Assembly (NCBI GenBank): GCA_946546075.1
Contig: CAMNNV010000097.1
Coordinates: 1-5,162, forward strand
DNA from: an uncultured Bacillota bacterium
Lineage (GTDB): Bacteria > Bacillota > Clostridia > Peptostreptococcales > Anaerovoracaceae
Direction of reading: 5' to 3'
Length of the DNA: 5,162 bases
Position numbers and translations under genes: made by a program. Positions 1-4,841 of this stretch are shown here, in pieces. Numbering within the stretch: position 1 is the first letter of the stretch; each line of letters opens with the position of its first letter. The notes beneath the pieces are model-generated. The model did not search any database and was not told the DNA's origin. It saw only the letters and a list, made by a program, of their open reading frames with translations.

Positions 1-1
1 A

Positions 2-1045
2 ACACCAACATCAGCATTACTCCACTCATCAACAATGGTTAAAGCTGGTGTATTCCTGATCATCAAGCTCGCACCGGTACTCGGCTGGAACGTAGCCGGT
101 ATCATGGTAATGATGGTCGGTGGCGTTACATTCCTTCTCGCTTCCTTCGCTGCTATTTCGCAGACGAACGCGAAGAAGGTACTCGCTTACTCGACAGTTG
201 CCAACCTCGGACTGATCGTAGCCTGCGGCGGCGTCGGCACAGCCGAAGCTGTATGGGCCGGCATCATGCTGATCATCTTCCACGCTGTTACAAAGTCTCT
301 GCTGTTCCTGTGCGTAGGTACTGCTGAACATCAGATCGGCTCCCGTGACATCGAGGACATGGACGGTCTGTTCGAAAGACTGCCGAAACTTGCAAGATTC
401 ATGCTCGTCGGTATCGCAGGAATGTTCCTGGCTCCGTTCGGTATGCTGATCTCCAAGTGGGCAACAATGGTATCATTCGTTGATTCAAACAATATCCTTC
501 TGGTAGTTATCATCTGCTTCGGTTCCGCAGCAACTGCTTTCTACTGGACAAAGTGGATGGGCAAACTGTCGGCTACTATGGCAGGCAGAGAGAACATTCA
601 GAAGAACGTACACGGTGAAGAGACATTCGTACACGCTACTCTGGCAACACTTACTGTCATTGTATGTCTCGGATTCCCGTTCATTTCGAGCGCTCTTCTG
701 GTACCGTATCTGGAAGGAAACTTCGGAAGTGTTGAAACGCTCGCACTGTCGGCTAACAACATGGTCATCATGGTCATCATGGTAGCTGTACTCGTGCTCC
801 TGTTCGCATTCTTCTTCGGAAAGACGAACAAGAAGATCGTACCTCTCTACATGGCAGGTTACAACATGGGCGACGACCTGACATTCATGAACGCCATGAA
901 GGGTCAGACAGCAGTATCCCTGAGAAACTGGTACATGGAGAGCTACTTCGGTGAGTTCAAGATGAACGTTATTGGTGTAATCACAACTTCAGTCATCATC
1001 GTGGCTACAGTTGGTATAGTGATCGGTACGTTAGGAGGTATGTAG
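2..1045 (+). CDS. echA: Ech hydrogenase subunit EchA, NuoL-like ion-pumping membrane subunit (5' truncated by window edge)
   Basis: This is the C-terminal 347 residues of an integral membrane subunit of the NuoL/MrpA antiporter family, which moves ions in energy-converting hydrogenases. The reading frame is open from position 2 and begins inside a family hallmark, TPTSALLHSSTMVKAGVFL, which lies mid-protein in NuoL-type subunits. The ATG at 35 is therefore an internal Met and the true start lies upstream of the window. Counting from the first window codon, further hallmarks are KKVLAYST (about 58-65), FHAVTKSLLFL (93-103, with H94 and K98 matching the conserved channel His/Lys pair) and LISKW (149-153, K152 matching the conserved Lys of the distal half-channel). 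About nine hydrophobic membrane segments are visible, the last at 323-347. The C-terminal part lacks the long lateral helix of respiratory NuoL, as is usual for Ech. The gene ends 2 nt before echB, and its last codons contain echB's AGGAGGT. The choice between H+ and Na+ cannot be made from sequence. Confidence 0.93.
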   Translation, partial: TPTSALLHSSTMVKAGVFLIIKLAPVLGWNVAGIMVMMVGGVTFLLASFAAISQTNAKKVLAYSTVANLGLIVACGGVGTAEAVWAGIMLIIFHAVTKSLLFLCVGTAEHQIGSRDIEDMDGLFERLPKLARFMLVGIAGMFLAPFGMLISKWATMVSFVDSNNILLVVIICFGSAATAFYWTKWMGKLSATMAGRENIQKNVHGEETFVHATLATLTVIVCLGFPFISSALLVPYLEGNFGSVETLALSANNMVIMVIMVAVLVLLFAFFFGKTNKKIVPLYMAGYNMGDDLTFMNAMKGQTAVSLRNWYMESYFGEFKMNVIGVITTSVIIVATVGIVIGTLGGM

Positions 1046-1047
1046 AC

Positions 1048-1914
1048 ATGGTAAAGGTAATCATATCAGTAATCGCATACATCATCCTTGCGCCGATCGT
1101 AGGCGGATTCCTCGCGGGTCTTGACAGAAAGATCTCAGCAAGGATGCAGGGCAGGGTCGGTCCCCCGATCCGTCAGCCGTTCTATGATGTTCTCAAGCTC
1201 CTTGAGAAGGAGAATATCACAGTCAACAGAGTACAGGACTTCTATGTAATGTGCTTCTTCATATTTGTTATCGTCACAGGATGCTTCTTCTTTGCAGGAG
1301 AGAACCTGCTGCTCGTCATGTTCACACTGACACTTGCCAGCGTATTCCTGATCGTAGCTGCTTTCTCCTCGAACTCGCCTTATGCTGAGGTCGGTGCAGA
1401 GAGAGAACTTCTGCAGATGCTTGCTTATGAGCCGATGGTGCTCATCACATGTGTAGGATTCTACATGTTCACAGGAAGCTTCGAAGTCGGACAGATCATG
1501 CTGTCGACAAAGATGCCGTTCCCGTATCTGATCGGTATCTTCCTGGGATTCATTTTCATCCTGACGATCAAATTCAGAAAATCACCGTTCGACCTTTCGA
1601 TGTCGCACCATGCACATCAGGAACTCGTTGCAGGTCTTAAGACAGAGTTCTCCGGTAAGACACTCGCTATGCTCGAGGCTGCTCACTGGTATGAGAACGT
1701 CTTCCTGCTCGGAATGGTCTTCCTGTTCTTCGTGAACGGAACATGGTGGGGATACGTTATTGGTATAGTTGATGTCCTTCTCACATATTTCCTGGAAATT
1801 GTGATCGACAACAGCTTCGCGAGAATGAAGTGGCAGGTAGCCATCAACTCATCATGGATCGTTGCGGTCGTGCTGGGTACAGTCAACCTGTTCATGCTCA
1901 TGTTCGTAAGGTAA
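1048..1914 (+). CDS. echB: Ech hydrogenase subunit EchB, NuoH-like membrane anchor
   Basis: EchB is the NuoH (ND1) homologue that anchors the soluble arm of the hydrogenase to the membrane and couples redox chemistry to ion movement. The 288-residue length fits the Ech family. About eight membrane segments are seen, beginning with residues 4-25 and ending with 266-286. Family signatures are GRVGPP (35-40) followed by FYDVLKLLEKE (45-55), AERELLQMLAYEP (117-129) with the conserved acidic residues E118, E120 and E128, and SPFDLSMSHHAHQELVAG (179-196), whose His-rich form is typical of Ech rather than of NuoH. The charged loop continues with EFSG (200-203). The start ATG is supported by AGGAGGT at 1033-1039 with 8 nt spacing, inside the end of echA, so translation is probably coupled. 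The stop codon TAA is itself the first part of the echC ribosome binding site. Confidence 0.95.
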   Translation: MVKVIISVIAYIILAPIVGGFLAGLDRKISARMQGRVGPPIRQPFYDVLKLLEKENITVNRVQDFYVMCFFIFVIVTGCFFFAGENLLLVMFTLTLASVFLIVAAFSSNSPYAEVGAERELLQMLAYEPMVLITCVGFYMFTGSFEVGQIMLSTKMPFPYLIGIFLGFIFILTIKFRKSPFDLSMSHHAHQELVAGLKTEFSGKTLAMLEAAHWYENVFLLGMVFLFFVNGTWWGYVIGIVDVLLTYFLEIVIDNSFARMKWQVAINSSWIVAVVLGTVNLFMLMFVR

Positions 1915-1920
1915 GGAGGT
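1912..1920 (+). promoter_or_regulatory. Ribosome binding site of echC overlapping the echB stop codon
   Basis: TAAGGAGGT is a full-length complement to the 16S anti-Shine-Dalgarno end and its TAA is the echB stop. It sits 6 nt before the echC ATG (7 nt from the GGAGG core). This fixes the echC start at 1927 and implies that ribosomes ending echB can directly restart on echC. Confidence 0.85.
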
Positions 1921-1926
1921 GCAGGA

Positions 1927-2436
1927 ATGTCATATATAACAAAATCACCTTGGGTCATCCATTATGATGGATCGAGCTGCAACGGTTGTGACATTGAAGT
2001 TCTGGCTAGCCTTATGCCGATGTACGACGTTGAGCGCTTCGGTATAATCAATACCGGTAACCCAAAGCACGCTGACGTATTCCTGGTAACAGGATCCGTC
2101 AACGAGCAGAACAAAAATGTAGTAAAGCAGATATACGAGCAGATGCCTGAACCGAAGGTAGTAGTTGCTATCGGTATATGTGCTTGCAACGGCGGAATCT
2201 TCAAAGAATGCTACAACATCCTCGGCGGTGTTGACACGGTCATCCCTGTCGACGCATACGTTCCGGGATGCGCAGCAAGACCTGAAGCCATCATCGACGC
2301 TGTAGTCACAGGACTCGGCATCCTTGAGCAGAAGCGTCAGGCTCTGGCAAACGGCGAGCTCCTCAAAGAGCCCGAACCGGAAGCTGCAGTAGCTGCTCCT
2401 GAGGAAGCTGCCGAAGAAGGAAAGGAGGAAGCGTAA
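1927..2436 (+). CDS. echC: Ech hydrogenase small subunit EchC, NuoB-like, with acidic C-terminal tail
   Basis: EchC is the electron-transferring small subunit of the [NiFe] hydrogenase, related to NuoB/PSST. It passes electrons from EchF to the [NiFe] centre through a single proximal [4Fe-4S] cluster. The four expected ligands are present: C18 and C21 in SSCNGCDIE, C85 in GICACNGGIF and C115 in VPGCAARPE. INTGNPKHADVFLVTGSVN (41-59) is also typical. The conserved fold ends near residue 138. It is followed by a tail of about 30 residues made almost only of Glu, Ala and Pro (about 147-169), low-complexity and strongly acidic, which is not part of the NuoB core and explains the 169-residue length. 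The start follows a perfect ribosome binding site. The TAA stop shares its last A with the echD ATG. EchC faces the cytoplasm and contacts EchE, EchF and EchB. Confidence 0.94.
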   Translation: MSYITKSPWVIHYDGSSCNGCDIEVLASLMPMYDVERFGIINTGNPKHADVFLVTGSVNEQNKNVVKQIYEQMPEPKVVVAIGICACNGGIFKECYNILGGVDTVIPVDAYVPGCAARPEAIIDAVVTGLGILEQKRQALANGELLKEPEPEAAVAAPEEAAEEGKEEA

Positions 2437-2795
2437 TGAGTGAGAAGAAATATGCTATTCAGGACATTCAGAACATTGCTGCCTCTGAGCTTCTTGAAAG
2501 AGTAAGAAAACTTAAAGAGGATGGTTACAGACTCGCGCAGGCATGTGCCATGAACAGAGAATACGGACAGGATCTCCTGTATTCGTTCGACAAAGACCAC
2601 ATCCTGCTGAATCTGAAAGTAAAAGTAAACGAAGGTGAAGAAGTCGAGAGTATCACAGGCGAATACTGGCCGGCATTCATCTATGAGAACGAAATGCACG
2701 ATCTGTTCGGCATCAAGTTCCTGCACAATGCCCTTGATTACAACGGCAACTTCTTCGTTACAGCTGAACCTACTCCATGGAATCCAAAGAAGTAA
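2436..2795 (+). CDS. echD: Ech hydrogenase subunit EchD, NuoC-like
   Basis: EchD is the small hydrophilic NuoC (30-kDa subunit) homologue. It has no cofactor and is a structural partner of EchE and EchC in the soluble arm. The 119-residue protein has a helical N-terminal part and ends in the family signature YWPAFIYENEMHDLFGI (77-93), which is the Ech form of the complex I 30-kDa motif with the conserved E86, D89 and G92. The C-terminal HNALDYNG and TPWNPKK also look like Ech members. The start overlaps the echC stop by 1 nt (TAATG) and is preceded by AGGAGG at 2423-2428 with 7 nt spacing, so termination-reinitiation coupling is likely and would keep EchC and EchD equimolar. Overall similarity among EchD proteins is low outside the signature, so the call rests on motif plus position. 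Confidence 0.92.
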   Translation: MSEKKYAIQDIQNIAASELLERVRKLKEDGYRLAQACAMNREYGQDLLYSFDKDHILLNLKVKVNEGEEVESITGEYWPAFIYENEMHDLFGIKFLHNALDYNGNFFVTAEPTPWNPKK

Positions 2796-2813
2796 GGAAA
2801 GGAAGGTAATATC

Positions 2814-3905
2814 ATGGGAAAAAGAACTATAATACCTTTCGGACCCCAGCACCCTGTACTTCCGGAACCGGTCCATCTTGACCTGGTTATCGAAGACGAG
2901 AAGGTAGTTGAAGCCATTCCTTCTATCGGATTTATCCATAGAGGACTGGAAAAGCTGGTGGAAAAGAAAGAATACCCCGAGATGGTATACGTCATCGAAA
3001 GAATCTGCGGTATCTGCAGTTTCGGACATGGCTGGGGATACTGTGCTGCGGCTGAAGGCGCTATGGGCGTTGAGATTCCGGACAGAGCAGAATTCCTGAG
3101 AACGATCTGGCACGAACTGAGCAGGGTACACAGCCATCTGCTGTGGCTCGGACTCCTGGCTGACGGTTTCGGTTTCGAAAGTCTGTTCAACCACTGCTGG
3201 AGAGTAAGAGAGACTATTCTCGACATATTCGAAGAAACAACAGGCGGAAGAGTTATCTTCTCAGTCTGCAAAGTAGGCGGCGTTCGTAAGGACGTCGATG
3301 CTGACACACTGAAGAGGATCGCTGACACGCTTGAAAACATCAAGGCTGAGATCAAGACGCTCTGTGATGTATTCCTCGAAGACGTTTCTGTCAAGAACAG
3401 ACTGGTCGGAGTTGGATACCTCTCGAAGCAGGACGCTATCGATCTTTGCACAGTAGGCCCGATGGCCAGAGCATCCGGCATCAATCAGGACCTGAGATAC
3501 AACGGTCACGGCAAATACCTCGAAGTAGGATTCACACCGTGCGTTGAAGAGCAGGGCGACTGCTATGCAAGATGTAAAGTAAGAATCGACGAGATCTTCG
3601 AATCTATCGGCATCATCCAGCGCTGCATCGAAGCAATTCCGGAAGGCGCTATCGATGTACCTGTCAAGGGCAAGTTCACAGGCGAATTCATCACAAGGAT
3701 GGAGCAGCCCAGAGGCGAGGCCGTTTACTATGCTAAGGCCTTCGATCCGGGCAAGGAGACGAATTATCTCGAAAGAATGAGAGTCAGGACACCAACCAAC
3801 ATGAACATCCCGGCTATGGTCAAGACACTGCAGGGATGCGATCTGGCAGACGTTCCGATGCTCGTTCTGACGATCGACCCGTGCATCAGCTGTACAGAAA
3901 GGTAG
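2814..3905 (+). CDS. echE: Ech [NiFe] hydrogenase large (catalytic) subunit EchE, NuoD-like
   Basis: EchE carries the [NiFe] active site and reversibly reduces protons to H2. The 363-residue protein has both metal-binding motifs. The N-terminal one is RICGICSFGH (63-72) with C65 and C68, and the C-terminal one is DPCISC (355-360) with C357 and C360, giving four thiolate ligands. Other family signatures are FGPQHP (9-14), GFIHRGLEKL (39-48), NHCWRVRE (126-133), VGPMARASGINQDLR (214-228) and EQPRGEAVYY (297-306). The protein ends with TER directly after C360, so no C-terminal maturation peptide is encoded, as reported for some group 4 enzymes such as CooH. NiFe insertion would still need Hyp proteins, which are not in this window. 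The start ATG follows AGGAAGG at 2800-2806 with 7 nt spacing. The gene lies 18 nt after echD and 10 nt before echF. Confidence 0.97.
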   Translation: MGKRTIIPFGPQHPVLPEPVHLDLVIEDEKVVEAIPSIGFIHRGLEKLVEKKEYPEMVYVIERICGICSFGHGWGYCAAAEGAMGVEIPDRAEFLRTIWHELSRVHSHLLWLGLLADGFGFESLFNHCWRVRETILDIFEETTGGRVIFSVCKVGGVRKDVDADTLKRIADTLENIKAEIKTLCDVFLEDVSVKNRLVGVGYLSKQDAIDLCTVGPMARASGINQDLRYNGHGKYLEVGFTPCVEEQGDCYARCKVRIDEIFESIGIIQRCIEAIPEGAIDVPVKGKFTGEFITRMEQPRGEAVYYAKAFDPGKETNYLERMRVRTPTNMNIPAMVKTLQGCDLADVPMLVLTIDPCISCTER

Positions 3906-3915
3906 GTGAGAGAGA

Positions 3916-4485
3916 ATGGCAGTATTCAAAATGGCAAAAGTTGTTTTAAACAGATTGTTCCAGAAGCCGGCTACTCTCATGTACCCTGTAGTACCGAGAG
4001 AATGGACAGAGAGAACTAGAGGACACATCGACATCGACGTAGATCAGTGCATCAAGTGCGGAATCTGCGCAAGAAAGTGCCCGACGAACGCTATCACGGT
4101 TGACAGAGACGCAAGCACATGGGAAATCCAGAGGATGCAGTGCATCCAGTGCGGCTGCTGCGCCGAGGTATGCCCGAAGAAGTGCCTCTCGATGGCTCCT
4201 GAGTATACAACACCGAACACGATCAAAGTTGTCGACAAGTTCGATATCCCGGTCAAGGAAAAACCGGCTCCGAAGGCTGCTCCGGCAGACGGCGCTGCTT
4301 CCGGTGAAGACGGACTCAAATGCAACGCTGAGGAGTGTGTATATTGCGGACTGTGCGCTAAGACCTGCCCGGTCGGTGCGATCACGGTCGACAGAGGAGA
4401 GAAAAAGTGGGAAGTCGACAAGGACGCCTGCGTACAGTGCGGTGCCTGCGTAGACAAATGCCCCAAGAAGTGCTTGTCACTTTAA
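3916..4485 (+). CDS. echF: Ech hydrogenase ferredoxin-like subunit EchF with duplicated 2x[4Fe-4S] domain
   Basis: EchF takes electrons from reduced ferredoxin and hands them to EchC. The N-terminal region (1-44, including KPATLMYPVVPREWTERT and TRGHI) and the first 2x[4Fe-4S] domain are typical EchF/NuoI type: C45, C48, C51, C55 and C76, C79, C82, C86, each pattern CxxCxxCxxxCP. Ordinary EchF proteins end soon after this, at roughly 120-130 residues. Here a Pro/Ala/Gly linker (about 112-133) leads to a second 2x[4Fe-4S] domain with C141, C144, C147, C151 and C172, C175, C178, C182, and the protein ends at residue 189 with KKCLSL. Four [4Fe-4S] clusters are expected. No membrane segment is seen, so it should lie on the cytoplasmic side. 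The start is supported by AGGTGA at 3904-3909, which overlaps the echE stop. A strong terminator follows. Whether the second domain is an obligatory relay or a tethered ferredoxin is unknown. Confidence 0.95.
   Translation: MAVFKMAKVVLNRLFQKPATLMYPVVPREWTERTRGHIDIDVDQCIKCGICARKCPTNAITVDRDASTWEIQRMQCIQCGCCAEVCPKKCLSMAPEYTTPNTIKVVDKFDIPVKEKPAPKAAPADGAASGEDGLKCNAEECVYCGLCAKTCPVGAITVDRGEKKWEVDKDACVQCGACVDKCPKKCLSL
4048..4194 (+). repeat. EchF internal repeat, copy 1 (first 2x[4Fe-4S] core)
   Basis: Residues 45-93 of EchF. They align without gaps to residues 141-189 with 27 of 49 identities by hand count, including all eight cluster Cys, the shared AITVDR, the W-E pair at 69-70 and the end CPKKCLS. 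The repeat offset is 288 nt (96 codons). Confidence 0.85.
4336..4482 (+). repeat. EchF internal repeat, copy 2 (second 2x[4Fe-4S] core)
   Basis: Residues 141-189 of EchF, the second copy of the 49-residue ferredoxin core. It ends exactly at the stop codon. Short stretches are still near-identical in DNA, for example around the AITVDR and CPKKC codons, which suggests tandem duplication or gene conversion rather than fusion of an unrelated ferredoxin. Strong protein conservation could give the same appearance. Confidence 0.85.
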
Positions 4486-4505
4486 TTGATCCTAAAATGT
4501 CAATG

Positions 4506-4533
4506 CTGCGGCCCTATGGGCCGCAGTTTTTTT
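4506..4533 (+). terminator. Intrinsic terminator of the ech operon
   Basis: A perfect 9-bp GC-rich stem, CTGCGGCCC (4506-4514) and GGGCCGCAG (4518-4526), with a 3-nt TAT loop is followed directly by seven T residues (4527-4533). It lies 20 nt after the echF stop. There is no T-run on the opposite strand, so it works only in the + direction. It separates ech from nifJ transcription. Confidence 0.96.
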
Positions 4534-4583
4534 GCTTACATTTATATATATAGCAATGCCTGCAATGCTGTAATTATTCCGAA

Positions 4584-4612
4584 TTGTCAGATAAAAAACA
4601 GTGTAGTATTCT
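4584..4612 (+). promoter_or_regulatory. Weak candidate upstream promoter
   Basis: TTGTCA (4584-4589, one mismatch to the -35 consensus) is 17 nt from TATTCT (4607-4612, two mismatches to the -10). The spacing is ideal but the region is AT-rich, so this may be chance. If real it would start a second, longer nifJ leader. Confidence 0.25.
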
Positions 4613-4694
4613 CAAACAGATACAAAAACAAATGCATACAAGAAGAATCATATCCAACTACGAAAAATATTGTAGAAATCAGCATAAAACTGTG

Positions 4695-4723
4695 TTGACT
4701 ATAGTATAAAAAAGCGTTATCAT
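4695..4723 (+). promoter_or_regulatory. Sigma-A-type promoter for nifJ
   Basis: TTGACT (4695-4700) and TATCAT (4718-4723) are separated by exactly 17 nt, each with one mismatch to consensus. Transcription should start near 4730, giving a leader of about 112 nt before nifJ. This is the best promoter in the spacer and lies downstream of the ech terminator. Confidence 0.75.
4709..4722 (+). promoter_or_regulatory. cre-like (CcpA-type) operator candidate over the nifJ promoter
   Basis: The 14 nt AAAAAAGCGTTATCA (from 4709, ending in the -10 element) match the Bacillus cre consensus TGWAARCGYTWNCW at 12 of 14 positions. The central AARCGYTWNCW part matches completely and the only misses are the first T and G. 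Its place across the spacer and -10 element would predict repression. Two misses in an AT-rich region leave room for chance. Confidence 0.35.
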
Positions 4724-4728
4724 GCTCA

Positions 4729-4759
4729 TGGTGCAATGAGAGCATATCTGTTTGCACCA
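4729..4759 (+). promoter_or_regulatory. 31-bp dyad at the predicted nifJ transcription start
   Basis: TGGTGCAA (4729-4736) and TTGCACCA (4752-4759) are perfect inverted arms. Inside them AGA (4739-4741) pairs with TCT (4747-4749) after a 2x2 mismatch, so 11 of 13 mirrored positions pair around a centre at 4744. It may be an operator for an unidentified repressor, or a stem-loop at the extreme 5' end of the nifJ mRNA. It does not match the Rex consensus. Confidence 0.6.
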
Positions 4760-4806
4760 ACCATATAACGTGTTAAAATAAATACGTATAACAAGTTTAG
4801 GCGTGG

Positions 4807-4826
4807 TCCCGGCAGGTCGGCCGGGA
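4807..4826 (+). promoter_or_regulatory. GC-rich hairpin upstream of the nifJ ribosome binding site
   Basis: TCCCGGC (4807-4813) pairs perfectly with GCCGGGA (4820-4826) around a 6-nt loop AGGTCG. It stands out in the AT-rich leader and ends 6 nt before the GGAGG. No T-run follows, so it is not a terminator. It could stabilise the mRNA, keep the ribosome binding site open, or be part of a larger switch that I cannot resolve. Confidence 0.55.
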
Positions 4827-4832
4827 AGAATT

Positions 4833-4837
4833 GGAGG
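4833..4837 (+). promoter_or_regulatory. Ribosome binding site of nifJ
   Basis: GGAGG lies 4 nt before ATG 4842, or 5 nt counted to the end of its TTGGAGG context. The spacing is short but workable. It supports 4842 over the in-frame ATGs at codons 5 and 8. Confidence 0.75.
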
Positions 4838-4841
4838 AATC

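Larger units (their letters stand above)
4486..4841 (+). other. Intergenic region between echF and nifJ
   Basis: This 356-nt non-coding stretch is markedly more AT-rich than the genes. It holds the ech terminator near its start and the nifJ promoter, dyad, hairpin and ribosome binding site from 4695 onward. In the part between (4534-4694) I see no gene, tRNA or recognised RNA element, only a weak promoter-like sequence at 4584-4612 and a short direct repeat GCAATGC at 4553 and 4562. The open frame across 4486-4698 reads through the terminator, lacks a ribosome binding site and a normal start, and is not called. Confidence 0.8.

Noticed and set aside
35..1045. ATG at 35 as the start of the first gene
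   Set aside because: The frame is open to the window edge and the residues before this Met (TPTSALLHSST) are part of a conserved mid-protein NuoL motif, so the gene is truncated and not started here.
2337..3194. 285-codon open frame on the - strand
   Set aside because: It lies antisense across the ends and starts of echC, echD and echE, resembles no known family, and is a shadow of the well-supported + strand genes.
2738..3484. 248-codon open frame on the - strand
   Set aside because: Antisense to echD/echE with Ser/Pro-rich low-information sequence; a shadow frame.
3261..4034. 257-codon open frame on the - strand
   Set aside because: Antisense to echE and the start of echF, with no recognisable protein features; a shadow of codon bias.
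4044..4466. 140-codon - strand frame with a repetitive protein
   Set aside because: Its repetitiveness only mirrors the duplicated ferredoxin cores of echF on the + strand.
4553..4570. Short direct repeat GCAATGC, 9 nt apart, with CAATGCTG also at 4501
   Set aside because: Too short and only two or three copies; no sign of a CRISPR, iteron set or mobile element boundary.
4486..4698. Possible 70-codon gene after echF
   Set aside because: It needs a non-standard start, has no ribosome binding site, runs through the intrinsic terminator and lies in AT-rich spacer sequence.
4729..4759. Rex (NADH-sensing) operator at the nifJ dyad
   Set aside because: Rex sites resemble TTGTTAA/TTAACAA-type arms with a short spacer; the arms here are TGGTGCAA/TTGCACCA with a 15-nt spacer.
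4795..4841. T-box or other known riboswitch in the nifJ leader
   Set aside because: No T-box sequence, specifier arrangement or terminator/antiterminator pair is visible; only one short GC hairpin without a T-run.
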